Below are positions 1 through 11,044 of a DNA stretch of 64,000 nt, piece after piece. Position numbers and translations under genes: made by a program. Origin of the DNA: Aurelia coerulea (Eukaryota; Cnidaria; Scyphozoa; Semaeostomeae; Ulmaridae); contig CM076959.1 in assembly GCA_039566865.1 (NCBI GenBank), positions 4,571,501 through 4,635,500 on the forward strand, in the 5' to 3' direction. The notes beneath the pieces were generated by a model. It saw only the letters and a program-made list of their open reading frames with translations. It was not told the origin of the DNA and searched no databases. Every line of letters starts with the position of its first letter. Within the stretch, counting starts at the first letter, position 1.

Positions 1-690
1 TTACGAGTTTCTTAAAGGTTCCATAACAATTATCATGCTCATTAACTGCGGCCTCCGGAAAATTTCAAAATAATGTTTTTCTACTTAAGTGCCTTACGAG
101 TAACATGATACGGGAAACAAGTGAAAATAAAATAAAAATATGTGAAGGATTTCCTTTATCAAAAAAGGTCCTTAGCTTTTATTCTCCCAGTACTATTGGA
201 GTTGCGATTAGCCTGCGTGCAGACTCTACTGATTTCTTTTCAGAGAGACAGAGAGGTTTCTCCTCCAGTAGAGTCTGCGCATCAGCGACCAAATCCTTGT
301 TCTCAGTTTATGAGAAACGCTAAACCTTTCCTGATTGGTTGAAGCCTTCCCTTTTCTTTGAGTAGCGTCTGGTCTTTGTTGGAGTCTTCTGATATTGGAT
401 TGGTATATGCATGAACAAAGTTAGCCAAATAAAAGCCAAAGAAACCTTTTGTGTATGGGTGCTTTGTCTATCCTATTTATAGGCAGCTCTATTGAATCTA
501 ATTCAATGAGTTAGTTCCTCAATCCTGCGAACCGCACGTGACCTAGAACAAGGATGTGGTCGCTGATGCGCAGACTCTACTTGAGGGGAAACCTCTCTGA
601 AAAAAATCAGTAGAGTCTGCACGCAGGCTAAGTTGCGATCAGAAAGTTGAGTTTCTTACGGGCAGTTTCTTATAAAAAAATACGTGTATT
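1..690. mobile_element. Palindromic CACGTA-ended MITE, right part, interrupted
   Basis: The sequence matches the dispersed family whose ends read CACGTATTTTTTATAAGAAAC. The block near 1-110 (TTACGAGTTTCTT, GGTTCCATAACAA) and the right end at about 658-690 (GTTTCTTATAAAAAAATACG) line up with the reverse complement of the copy at 7612-7984. The element is broken at 200-639 by another MITE. Its left end lies outside the window. No coding content is seen. Confidence 0.6.
209..630. mobile_element. 422-bp MITE with 9-bp TSD (Mutator-like)
   Basis: Terminal inverted repeats of about 86-95 bp (209-303 against 546-630) start TAGCCTGCGTGCAG and are nearly identical. A perfect 9-bp direct duplication AGTTGCGAT flanks the element at 200-208 and 631-639. 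A 9-bp TSD with long inverted repeats suggests a Mutator-like mover; this is inference, since no transposase is present. The 240-bp centre has no recognisable coding sequence. It sits inside a CACGTA-family element. Confidence 0.85.
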
Positions 691-3556
691 ACTTTAAACA
701 AAGTTTTATCTGCATACTAACCGCATCTTCTCGTTGTTCCAGTTCAATCCCGCACTGTAACTTTTTTAAACTTGCATTTTCGTGAAGATTGCAACAAGAT
801 GCCAAAGTGATTTTTATTGAGAGGTATTTTCCCACATTGGATGGCCTTCTCGTGATATGCCTGGTAGGCTGCGCTGATCGTTTCTGAACACGATTCTCCT
901 TCAACAAACAAGGACCGAATAATCTCCTTGTGATTGCTGTCAGAAAAAAGAGATAGTACTAACTTGGAGTTTCATTTGCGTACATGTATCAGGCAAATGA
1001 ATCGTATCTGTAACCTCGTCGTAATTAGGAAATCTCCTTACATATTGTCGTGCCAGAGTTGGCTTATAGGCCTATTCACTGTCAGAGTCAACATCACTAA
1101 ATGTAATTGGAAAATATCGAATGGACAATAATTTCTAATTTTTAGTCTCTAGTTTCTTTCTTTATCATCAATCTATTTATTAACAACCGAAAAGCAGTAT
1201 CTTACCTGCACAAAGCTCCATTTCTTTATCCTGAGTTCTCCTTGTTGTTGTTGGACGCCATTATAGTTTGTAGATGATACAGTTCTTGAATTTGGCGCGC
1301 AATCCCCCTACTCGACAACGAGAACTGTCCGGACCGATTTCTAAATATGATCATGGCAGCGTTACGAGCTCTCTACTGCAGAGCTTTACTGTTGAAAGCT
1401 GTGGTGTTTTACACTGTTCCTTCCTCTTGGTTGCTCCTCCAAACGGTTTCCCTCCTGGAGGAGCATTTTACATGTGATAGGCCTAACTGTGTAAGCTGTC
1501 GCATGGTGGCTGCTTTTGCAGCGTGTTTGAATATTTTTGATTATAAGATAGCAGATGAACACCTAAGAAGAGCAAACATGGTGGTTTTATCATCTTATTG
1601 ATGCTAAGCATACTTTAATTAACAAAGGAAATAAGGTTTGTTGCGAATATTGTTGATTTTTGGGCATTTTAGGCCAAACTAGGACAAAGGCTAACATTGT
1701 ATCTTCATAGAACCCATGGTTTAAGGACCAAATATTCACGCTGTCTTTAACAGAGTCTGGCCTTGGAGCTTGAAGATTCGTGGAAAGGGGCTGGCCTTGG
1801 AGAGAAAGTGGTAACATTAAATAAGAATGGAGACCATCAACACACTGAGCAGACTTAGAGGATGCCTATCCCAAGTTGGAAGGTGCTGGTGGGTTCATGT
1901 TATAGCGGTCTGGGATGAGGAGCAATGGTGGTGCACGGTTGGAAACTATTACAATACCGTACGGAGGACACTCGGTCTGGTACTTGAAGTACGACTTCCC
2001 ACTAAGAAGCGCAACATGCTTCATCAGACCGCTCCAACATGATTTGCCGCTTCATTCTCTTCGGGCATCTCAACAAGGAGAGAGTGCTGCAGTTGGAAGA
2101 AGAGTAGGTACTTAGGATTTGGTTAGATATTTAGGGCCTATTCTTTTGGGCATCTGAAGTCTGCAAAATGGTAGATTTTGCAGAGAAAAATGTCAGCTAC
2201 CAAAGAGTGCACATTCTGAAAACATTTGATTTGGTAGACTTTGCAGAGAAAAATTCTAAAAGAATACTCATTCTGATAATGGTAGGGTTGGCAGACATTC
2301 CCTTCCACTTCTTCTCGTGTCTTGCCAAGTTATGCTATTTATCCTTGCCCCTGCATAACTTAAAACATCATCTTGTTCCTGCTCACATCTTGTCTGAATG
2401 AAAATTTTGAAGAGTTTGAGATTTGAGGTCCAGCTCATAGAAGTTTTCAAGGTGATTAAATTACGTCTAGCGTTTCAGTTAAAAACATGGGCGTATGATG
2501 GGAAGCAAAACTACGTTGAGCTGGACATATTAATACTCAACTTGTTGCCATTTCTCCATTAATATTAAAAAAGACCTGGGCTTCATTCCTTCCCAATACA
2601 GAAACAGATATGGGTCACGTATGAATTTGACCTTCTCTTCACTCAAAAGTCAACCCAAGCCAACTTATTCATCTTTTTCTTAAGCTTACTGCTTGCTTAT
2701 ATGTTTTGGTATTTATTTTTTTCGTGTTCTTTAACATCTTCTCTATCTAGCTTACTATATACAAAGTATAAGCAAAGTAAACTAAATCTATGAATAGGAA
2801 TGCATTTGTCTCTATAGATGTTAAGGGCATTAATGCCTACAAGAAATTTGAGGCAGACCCTACCCTGCCAATTCCATGGACGACATGGTATCGGAGGCAA
2901 CGTAAAATTGAAGGCGAGAAGATTTCAAGCCAGGAACCTGATGAAAAAAGAGATTGCGGATCCTTTAAGCTATTCATACATCACAATTTTTCTATTCAAA
3001 TGTCAAACATTCCATGAGAATTACATCATCTTTCCAGAATGACAGATGTTGTCAATAGGGAAACAACACCTTGCGCTGTTGACGACAGATGTCGCTTATG
3101 GGTGAACTTCAAGGATGAAAAATTAAAATTAGAAGCAAAATGCAAAGGTAATTTCACGTGAATGCAGTTTTAGTAACCAGCAGGTCATCCTGTCATGTCA
3201 TAGCTGTAGATCAACTCCCTGGGCTACAGCAGAAGATTACTATCTTCATGTAACCAATGCAGTAAATTGCATAGCTGATGTTTACTCGACATTTGCCAAC
3301 AAACTGCCCTATCAAGAGTGTCAAGAGTGACAGCATCGCCAACACAATGACAGATAAGGTTAATACCAATCATGCTTCGGTAGCTCTGATCAATGAATCT
3401 TGGGGGAAGTCCCTAAATGAGCTAAATTGCCACCTGCATCCATTGGACTCCATGTCCACATACTGTAGGAGTGCCATGAAAAAGGTAATGAAAAATGGGC
3501 AGTTTACGGCAATGATTGTGTGGCTGGGAATCTTGTGTTGCAATTCAATAAAGTGA
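640..3556. other. No confident gene; short diverged repeats
   Basis: Only short ORFs without recognisable domains occur here. At about 2168-2300 a motif GGTAGATTTTGCAGAGAAAA recurs at roughly 68-bp spacing, a diverged short tandem repeat. Nothing else could be supported. Confidence 0.5.
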
Positions 3557-3565
3557 GATACAAAG
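3557..3565 (+). repeat. Target-site duplication, left copy (foldback 1)
   Basis: GATACAAAG, identical to 9810-9818 on the far side of the 6.2-kb foldback element. Confidence 0.93.
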
Positions 3566-3574
3566 GGGAGTCAC

Positions 3575-3898
3575 TAATTCAAGATTCAAGATCCAAGGTT
3601 CAAGATTCAAGATTCACACTAATTCTAGATCCGGAATTCAAGATTCACACTAATTCTAGATCCGGATTCAAGATTCACACTAATTCTAGATCCGGAATTC
3701 AAGATTCACACTAATTCTAGATCCGGAATTCAAGATTCACACTTATTCTAGATCCGGAATTCAAGATTCATACTAATCCTAGATCCGGAATTCAAGATTC
3801 ACACTAATTCTAGATCCGGAATTCAAGATTCACACTAATTTAAGATCCAGAATTCAAGATTCACACAAATTCTAGATCCCGAAATCAAGATTCATACT
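3575..3898 (+). repeat. 31-bp tandem array, left terminus of foldback 1
   Basis: About nine copies of a 31-bp unit built on AATTCTAGATCCGGAATTC followed by AAGATTCACACT. One unit is 2 bp short and the inner units are more diverged. It begins with degenerate AAGATTC/AAGATCC units next to the element end. The complement at 9650-9800 has only about four to five units. Confidence 0.9.
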
Positions 3899-4189
3899 AA
3901 ACTGGGTTTTTTAAGAATTCCTGGGAGAGTGTGTGGTTTCATCTTTTTCGCTGTATTTTCTTTGTATCAGGCTTGTGAATAAATGGTTGATCTACCCAAT
4001 TCCTCAATTTAAAACACATATTCTTTGTTTTCGGTCTGCATCATATTACTAAAAGGTACTTGAGCTAAATGTCTAAACATTGCCAAGACTTTTAAAAACA
4101 CCTTCTTTTGAGGGCACAAGTAGTGAACACGAAGACTGTAAATGAGAACTTTTAATTAAAGCAAGGGTGTTAGGACACGGATATTTTAA

Positions 4190-4375
4190 TTGCGTATTTA
4201 TTTACCTTGTTTTGATCTTCGTCTTGTTTTCTTGTCTTGTTTCTTCTCTGTTCTGTTTCCTCTTGCTGATGTAAATGCCTCGTGTTATTTGAATATATCT
4301 TCCTTGTATTCCTGTGTCTTAGCGCGCCTTCGTAGAAGAAAGATTTTTAAACCACAATGCCATATTAAATACTAA
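4190..4375 (+). other. Arm segment with 61-codon ORF duplicated in inverse at 8540-8725
   Basis: This stretch and 8540-8725 on the minus strand are nearly identical inverted copies and read as the same short peptide with only two or three differences (for example Tyr/His and Ile/Thr changes). The ORF opens at TTG, not ATG, in the left arm. Its preservation is explained by arm homology, so it is not evidence for a protein. It is useful as a marker of arm similarity. Confidence 0.55.
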
Positions 4376-4740
4376 TGGGAGAGTCATCACCGCAAATTTC
4401 CATTGTTTTCCATCGTCGAATGCGCAACACATTTTGGCTTCGCAATGTTGCTTGAGCGGAGGAGAAAAGACCACTTCCACTCATAACATTTCAGGGGGCT
4501 GGCTCTTGCAAAACCACAGCTGTGCTAACAAGTAAAAACAAAGTTGCTACTTTGACTTGAAACCACGCCTCTGTTTATACAATACTCAAGTGCTGAGTAA
4601 CAAATTACAATACAGAGCGGATGTGTCTTTCAGATTCCTTGAACTAATTCTTACATTCCTTCTCGAATTTTCTATTTTATATCAAGGACGCCAGAGTTGA
4701 CTTTCTCATAAGATTTTCTTATGGGGAAATAAAGGCTATC

Positions 4741-4950
4741 TTTAAAACGGGGAACGGGGAACGGGGAACTTTAAAATGGGGAACTTTAAAACGGGGAACG
4801 GGGAACGGGGAACTTTAAAATGGGGAACTTTAAAACGGGGAACGGGGAACGGGGAACTTTAAAATGGGGAACTTTAAAACGGGGAACGGGGAACGGGGAA
4901 CTTCAAAACGGGGAACTTTAAAACGGGGAACTTTAAAACGGGGAACATTG
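4741..4950 (+). repeat. GGGGAAC / GGGGAACTTTAAAAC array (left, outer)
   Basis: Mixture of 7-bp units (GGGGAAC) and 15-bp units (GGGGAACTTTAAAAC or ...AAT) in a recurring order: two or three 7-mers, then 15-mers. It starts with GGCTATCTTTAAAACGGGG. Spurious ORFs of Leu-Lys-Arg-Gly-Thr repeats arise from it. Confidence 0.9.
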
Positions 4951-5213
4951 GGAATTACCATAGCCATTTACCTTTTCTTCATGGCACAGGCATACACGTA
5001 TTTTTATAAGAAACTAAGAGTTTCGGCCAGTACTGGAAGTTTCTTATAATTATCAGATTTTTAATACTCAGAGTTTCATACGAGTTTCTTAGGGGTTCCA
5101 TAACAATCTTCATGTTCACCACCTGTGCCCATGAATGTTCACACGTTTCAAAACAGAGTCATTGAAGTCTTTTCAATGTTTAGACTTCACTCAGGTACCT
5201 TTCGAGTGGCTAT

Positions 5214-5577
5214 CTTTAAAACGGGGAACTTTAAAACGGGGAACTTTAAAACGGGGAACGGGGAACGGGGAACAGGGAACTTTAAAACGGGGAACTTTAA
5301 AATGGGGAACTTTAAAACGGGGAACGGGGAATGGGGAACGGGGAACTTTAAAATGGGGAACTTTAAAACGGGGAACGGGGAACGGGGAACTTTAAAATGG
5401 GGAACTTTAAAACGGGGAACGGGGAACGGGGAACTTTAAAATGGGGAACTTTAAAACGGGGTACTTTAAGATGGGGAACTTTAAAACGGGGAACTTTAAA
5501 ACAGGGAACTTTAAAACGGGGTACTTTAAGATGGGGAACTTTAAGATGGGGAACTTTAAAATGGGGAACTTGGGCTT
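5214..5577 (+). repeat. GGGGAAC / GGGGAACTTTAAAAC array (left, inner)
   Basis: Same 7- and 15-bp units as 4741-4950, again entered from GGCTATCTTTAAAACGGGG. Variant units occur at the inner end (GGGGTACTTTAAGAT, GGGGAACTTTAAGAT). The complement array in the other arm is 7003-7508. Confidence 0.9.
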
Positions 5578-6070
5578 CTTTGCCTGAAAGCACCATCCTC
5601 AGATTTGAAACGAGCACGGTATCCTTATTGTGGTATTTATATTTGAATTTACACGCATTTGTTACAAGAAACTGTATATTTTCTATAAGAATCTCAATTC
5701 TCGGATCACCAAAAATTAAGAAACTCCACTACTGGGAAAAAGGAAATCCTTGACATCTTTTTGTTTTATTTTCACTTGTTTCCTGTTTGACATTACTCAG
5801 AAGGTGCTTGAGTAATGTCTAAACATAGGAAAATCTTAAAGTAGAGTACTCAAAATCTGATAATTTCAAGAAACATTCAATAGCTAGATACATTCAAACA
5901 TTCAACAATTATCTGTTGTTTATTTTGTTTTTATTAGAAGCTAGTTCTATTCAGAGTTTTGTTCAGTTTCATAGCATCAGATTAAATTGTCCAATAATCT
6001 AGAGTCTTTTTCTTGCTTTCAGTTCATTTCATTTTAAAATTATTTATCCAAGGTAGCCCCGTCAGTCAGT

Positions 6071-6439
6071 ATGACTGATTTTCAGGGGGCTGTGCCAAGA
6101 ACTTTACAAATTAAAAATCTTCTGAAATTAATGAAGGGAAATGGAAACCATACCCAGGACAGATTTTATGTCGCTAGCTACGGGAGGAAAATTGAAATAG
6201 TTGCAAAGGTGCGCTTGCAAGCAGTTGGTAAAAACCCCGTAAAACCTGATGGCAATGAGGGTGCCCCTCGCAGCTATCATATCTCCATCGCAGCTATTTT
6301 ACATGACTGTGCCACAAGGAAAAGTGTTATATTCTCACAGACCTTATGCTCTCCTTACCAAATATTTAGATATGGGGAGTGCGAAGGAGACTTTGCTGTT
6401 GTGGTAAGGAGAGTGGTATCAAACGTGCGCTGCCACTGA
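6071..6439 (+). CDS. 122-codon ORF in the foldback loop, unrecognised
   Basis: An ATG-initiated ORF (begins MTDFQGAVPRTLQ, ends SNVRCH and a TGA) is the longest non-repetitive ORF inside the 6.2-kb foldback, in the unique loop. I do not recognise the product. It has a basic N-terminal half, no obvious membrane segment or signal peptide, and three cysteines in its last third. It might be a captured host exon, a decayed coding piece or a chance ORF. No splice sites or promoter could be assigned. Confidence 0.25.
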   Translation: MTDFQGAVPRTLQIKNLLKLMKGNGNHTQDRFYVASYGRKIEIVAKVRLQAVGKNPVKPDGNEGAPRSYHISIAAILHDCATRKSVIFSQTLCSPYQIFRYGECEGDFAVVVRRVVSNVRCH

Positions 6440-7002
6440 GGGAGGAGGGTGGGTCGATTTCGAGTTCACCGATGTTCGTTTTTTCTTGAAGAGGGCTAAA
6501 ACTGACTACTACAAAGGTTTAAATATGGCCCTTGGACTGTGGGGACTAGGACTAGTCCCAAGATAGGCGATTTTGCAAAAGTTAGGCCCGTGGGACTAAA
6601 ATATTAAAAATTCCGAGCATTTGGTCCTGTGAGAATAGGTACATGACTGTCATAATGCCCAATGTTGCATGTTCTGGATGCTCTGAATTTACATCTGTTC
6701 TTAATATTGCTATACAGTATCCTAAGATAGAAACAGACGAAATACTAGTTTAGAGTACATTTTGCCATTTCCACTCGATTATTTTTCATATTTGAAATAA
6801 ATTCGTGTTGGACATGACTTATGAATAAAGTAAGTGTCCTCGACTGAACATTCGTACACAGGCCGAAAACTAAAACTGTGCCGTATTGAAGTCGTAACAT
6901 CTGAAGACCAGAGCAACTGATGTGAGTAGATAAATTGAAAGGGAAGGTGGAGGAAAAATTACAGCTGAGAAATGCATATCCACCAAGAAAAATATACGGC
7001 TG

Positions 7003-7508
7003 GAAAGTTCCCCGTTTTAAAGTTCCCCGTTTTAGAGTTCCCCATTTTAAAGTTCCCCGTTCCCCGTTTCCCGTTCCCCGTTTTAAAGTTCCCCATTTTA
7101 AAGTTCCCCGTTCCCCGTTTTAAAGTTCCCCATTTTAAAGTTCCCCGTTCCCCGTTCCCCGTTCCCCGTTTTAAAGTTCCCCATTTTAAAGTTCCCCGTT
7201 CCCCGTTTTAAAGTTCCCCATTTTAAAGTTCCCCGTTCCCCGTTTTAAAGTTCCCCATTTTAAAGTTCCCCGTTCCCCGTTTCCCGTTTTAAAGTTCCCC
7301 ATTTTAAAGTTCCCCGTTCCCCGTTCCCCGTTCCCCGTTTTAAAGTTCCCCATTTTAAAGTTCCCCGTTTTAAAGTTCCCCATTTTAAAGTTCCCCGTTC
7401 CCCGTTCCCCATTTTAAAGTTCCCCATTTTAAAGTTCCCCGTTCCCCGTTCCCCGTTTTAAAGTTCCCCATTTTAAAGTTCCCCGTTCCCCGTTCCCCGT
7501 TTTAAAGA
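7003..7508 (-). repeat. GGGGAAC / GGGGAACTTTAAAAC array (right arm)
   Basis: The complement orientation (GTTCCCCGTTTTAAAGTTCCCC) of the arrays at 4741-4950 and 5214-5577, about 500 bp. It ends TTTTAAAGATAGCC, the complement of the GGCTATCTTTAAAA entry sequence of the left arrays, so the array edges themselves are inverted copies. Confidence 0.9.
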
Positions 7509-7611
7509 TAGCCGGGAAATAAATGTGCGCTAGGAAATATTCTGGAAGGGCACAAGGAAACAGACAAGAAAGATTGGAAGAAACCTTGTCTCTCAGGCTT
7601 CAATATCTGAT

Positions 7612-7984
7612 ACACGTATTTTTTCTTATAGGAAATTGCTTATAAGAAACTCAACCCTTAGATCACCAAAAAATTAAGAAACTCCAGTACTGGGAAAATA
7701 TAAGCTAAGAAACCATTTATTTTGATAAAGGAAATCCTCGACATGTTTTTACTTTACTTTCACTTTTTTCCTGTATCATATTACTTTGAGTAATGTCTAA
7801 ACATTGGAAAGGCTTAAAAAACCTTGTTTTGAAATGTTCACGAGGGCACAAGTAGTGAACATGAAGATTGTTATGGAACCTCTAAGAAACTCGTAAGAAA
7901 CTCTGAGTACTAAAAATCTGATAATTTTAAGAAACTTCCAGTACTGGCCCAAATTCTTAGTTTCTTATAACGAAAATACGTGTA
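7612..7984. mobile_element. CACGTA-ended palindromic MITE copy within foldback 1
   Basis: Begins ACACGTATTTTTTC and ends ATACGTGTA, with inner halves rich in AAGAAACT / AGTTTCTTA that pair with each other. It shares long blocks (for example TAATGTCTAAACATTG and GTTATGGAACCTCTAAGAAAC) with 1-690, 47597-48126, 48372-49013 and 49043-49335. No coding content. Confidence 0.65.
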
Positions 7985-9649
7985 ATCTAGGAAAATTTCA
8001 GCACTGGGTCAAAAGCGCAGTTTCTTATAAAATAAACGTAACGCTGCTCATACTCTGGTCATCTTATTTTGGTCTTTGCCGTGATATCATAAAAAAGCGC
8101 AACTTGCATTTTCTGCCTGAGCCTGGTCTCGATTTTCACACTTCGACGAGAGACAAGACAAATGCTCTCGTTTCCTTGAACTCAAAGTATCAAACCAGCT
8201 TGGCCGTACCACTTCGTAGTTTGGCTATTTGATCGTGAATGATATTGCTCTGGCAGCTTGCATGCTATCAAACTCATAATTGGTCAAATTCTTCATATTT
8301 ATCGTTACCTGATCATCTTTGCCGAAACCTCAAAGCACACCTGTGGCTCCTATCATGCTCTGGATACAATTCAAAATTTCCCGCACACTGACACCCTCTA
8401 GTTGAAACCTCCTGAAATCCAAGCTCGAAAGCCAAAACCTATCACATGACTGATGACGTGTGCCCGGGCAGACGTCATCAAAAAGTGTCGCGCATTGGAC
8501 GAAAAGGCTTTATGAGAGTTTGCGGTGATGACTCTCCCATTAGTATTTAATATGGCATTGTGGTTTAAAAATCTTTCTTCTACGAAGGCGCGCTAAGACA
8601 CAGGAATGCAAGGAAGATATATTCAAATAACACGAGGCATTTACATCAGCAAGAGGAAACAGAACAGAGAAGAAACAAGACAAGAAAACAAGACGAAGAT
8701 CAAAACAAGGTAAATAAGTACGCAATTAAAATATCCGTGTCCTAACACCCTTGATTAAAGCTGCAAATTACAAAAGTTTCTTTGCATTTTCAATCCAGGT
8801 AGGATGGTTTATCAACTTCAAAAAATTGAGCCTTACATCTCTTATAAGCTGTTTCTTATGAAAAAAGCAAGTGTAAGTCAAGATCTATAATTCTATTCTA
8901 AATCAAGATTATCTTACAGGTTATTCGGACAGAATTTGAAATAGTAGCCCACGTCACTTCTACTGAGTGGTATGAATGATTCTGTCATAGCCCTTGCTAT
9001 GATGAGAATCTTAATTAAACCCCTTTCTGTCTTTACGCGCTCTGCAGATATTGTAGAAAATGATTGACATGTTAGCACAAAACAGAAATCTTTAAAAAAA
9101 GAAAGACTGTTTGTCAACAAAGCAACGTAAAAGTTATGATACATATACTGTATCCGTAATGCCCTTTGTGCAAAGTGAAATAGTTTCAAGCACACATTTT
9201 TCGTAAGAAACTCTTTATAGAAACTCGTTTCTTCGATAACAATAATGAACAAACTTCAATACTGGGCCAAATTATTCAAGAAACTCTTTTCCTTTTATCA
9301 AGGAAATCCATGGCATTTTTATTTTCACTCATTTCTTGCACACATATTTTTTTAAGAAACTAAGAATTCGGGCCAGCACTGAAAGTTTCTGGTCAGATTT
9401 GCAATGGTCAGAGTTTTTTACGAGTTTCTTAAAGTTCCATTAACAGTCTTCATGCTCACTACTTGTGCCCTGCTCAAAGGAAGGTTTAGACATTTACAGA
9501 AGCTCAAGTACCTTTAAGTAAGAATGCGTGTGTTGTAAATTGAGGAATTGGGTAGATCAACCATTTATTCACAAGCCTGATACAAAGAAAATACAGCGAA
9601 AACGATGAAACAACATAGACTCTCCCAGGAATTTTGGTTTCGGGATCTA

Positions 9650-9800
9650 GAATTAGTGTGAATCCTGAATTCCGGATCTAGAATTAGTGTGTATCTTGAA
9701 TTCCGGATCTAGAATTAGTGTGAATCTTGAATTCCGGATCTAGAATTAGTGTGAATCTTGAATTCCGGATCTTGAATCTTGGATCTTGAATCTTGAATTA
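9650..9800 (-). repeat. 31-bp tandem array, right terminus of foldback 1
   Basis: Four to five copies of the complement of the 31-bp unit at 3575-3898 (CCGGATCTAGAATTAGTG...). It runs through degenerate GGATCTTGAATCTT units into the terminal GAATTAGTGACTCCC. Confidence 0.9.
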
Positions 9801-9809
9801 GTGACTCCC

Positions 9810-9818
9810 GATACAAAG
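9810..9818 (+). repeat. Target-site duplication, right copy (foldback 1)
   Basis: GATACAAAG, identical to 3557-3565. Confidence 0.93.
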
Positions 9819-10675
9819 ATGGAAAAGGGGATCCTGGTGGCTTCATTGTATTTCTTGATGAAAAAAATTGCCCAGGGGTATTCTTCCACGATAAAAGGGA
9901 AATAGGCTACACATCCTTTTCCATATTTGTGGAATTGTTATTCAGAATTATGCTGCTTTTAGAGAGTTTTTAAGCTACGGAGCTGCTTGCGGAGGGCTTA
10001 GAAAGAGTATATTGCAGGACTTTAGCCATCCCCTGGTGATAGTAGAGATGAGGGTCCTTGGGTTGGATTCATCTTGGGTCCTTTTACGAGGTATAGGGTA
10101 GGGATCCTTTCATTTGTCTGAACAGGCTGGCCAGCATTCTGGCAAAGCTATTCAGTCCCTGCTGACAAGCATTCTGGTGCTTCATTTGGCAATAACCAAA
10201 ACTTATCAGAAATGTTTATGTTTCAGAAAGTCCAAAACAGGAGGTTGCCTATTACCCATTATTGCAATGAAAATTGTTACAATTTAGTTTCAAGGCTAAT
10301 TATATTGGTATTCTCATTTTTTCAAATCTGATCTGGAAATAGCCACCCAATAGGAAGCACACTTTTTGAATAAACAAGATATTCGCAGTCCCATCAGTTG
10401 TGAAACCTCTTGTTTTGCCACCTGGAAAATTGTCTCAAATCTTTGTAAAGAGGGGGGCTGTTTTATGGAAACCTTGATTATTTTCACAGAGTTTGAGATA
10501 ACAACAGATGCAGATCTACAGGCCTAATGCTGTGATGCCTTGAAAGAGTTTTTTCCCAGAAACGGCAAGTGTAAAACACAGGTTAACAAAGAATCAAATA
10601 ACAAAGATCAAAGAATCCAATAAATATTCTTACCTGAAGCTCACAAATTTGATAGAAATGAGGGCATTCATTGGT
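9819..10675. other. No gene or clear repeat seen
   Basis: AT-rich sequence with no ORF above about 60 codons and no recognised element. Confidence 0.4.
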
Positions 10676-10682
10676 CTGATGT

Positions 10683-10800
10683 AACGGGTGACCCAGAAAA
10701 AAGTGACCCAACTCAATCTCTTACAGAAAATTAAGTAAGTGGTCGATTGAGATGCTTCAAACGTTATTCTGTCGCTAAAAGACTTTTTTATGCTCGATTG
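10683..10800 (+). mobile_element. Partial mariner-type MITE (GGGTGACCCAGAAAA end)
   Basis: About 110 bp closely match the left end of the complete MITE at 25038-25654 (GGGTGACCCAGAAAAAAG, then TGAGATGCTTCAAACG and CTGTCGCTAAAAGACT). The right end is missing; the match stops before a (GGAA)n tract at about 10820-10845. Confidence 0.75.
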
Positions 10801-10819
10801 CATTTAAGCTCTAAAGGTT

Positions 10820-10845
10820 GGAAGGAAGGAAGGAAGGAAGGAAGG
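10820..10845 (+). repeat. (GGAA)n microsatellite
   Basis: Six uninterrupted GGAA-type units. Confidence 0.85.
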
Positions 10846-11044
10846 GGGCTTCGGGAGAGGGGTGCTAGAACCCGCAAACCCGGACAAAAATTAGAAAAAA
10901 ACCCGGGAGGAAAAATTTCAAAATCCGGAACACCACTTCTGAACAAAAAGTTCGGATTTTCGTCAGTAATCTTACTGTAATCTTCGATGATTATATCATA
11001 CATTTTCGTTTTAACGGACACTCTGTGCATCGTATATAAATATA

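Larger units (their letters stand above)
3566..9809. mobile_element. 6.2-kb foldback transposon with tandem-repeat termini
   Basis: The outer ends are inverted copies: GGGAGTCACTAATTC at 3566 and its complement ending at 9809. A perfect 9-bp TSD (GATACAAAG) lies immediately outside both ends. Each arm holds, from outside inward: a 31-bp tandem array, a shared unique stretch (about 3905-4080 matching 9470-9640), and a shared block (about 4160-4400 matching 8520-8760). Further in lie inverted arrays of GGGGAAC-type units (4741-4950 and 5214-5577 against 7003-7508) and CACGTA-family sequence. The loop (about 5580-7000) is unique and holds a 122-codon ORF. The arms differ in array length, and the right arm has extra sequence at about 8770-9470. 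No transposase is recognisable, so movement would depend on an enzyme supplied elsewhere. The architecture resembles Drosophila FB elements; the source of the enzyme is not known from this window. Confidence 0.9.

Noticed and set aside
3575..3898. Possible CRISPR-like array
   Set aside because: The 31-bp units are contiguous with no unique spacers, and the context is a eukaryotic foldback transposon.
5125..5753. Several 80-120 codon ORFs rich in Lys-Arg-Gly-Thr repeats (also 6935-7383)
   Set aside because: They are translations of the GGGGAAC short-unit arrays; both strands and several frames are open simply because the repeat lacks stops.
8914..9252. 112-codon minus-strand ORF
   Set aside because: It lies in AT-rich repeat sequence of the foldback arm (CACGTA-family blocks), with no recognisable domain.
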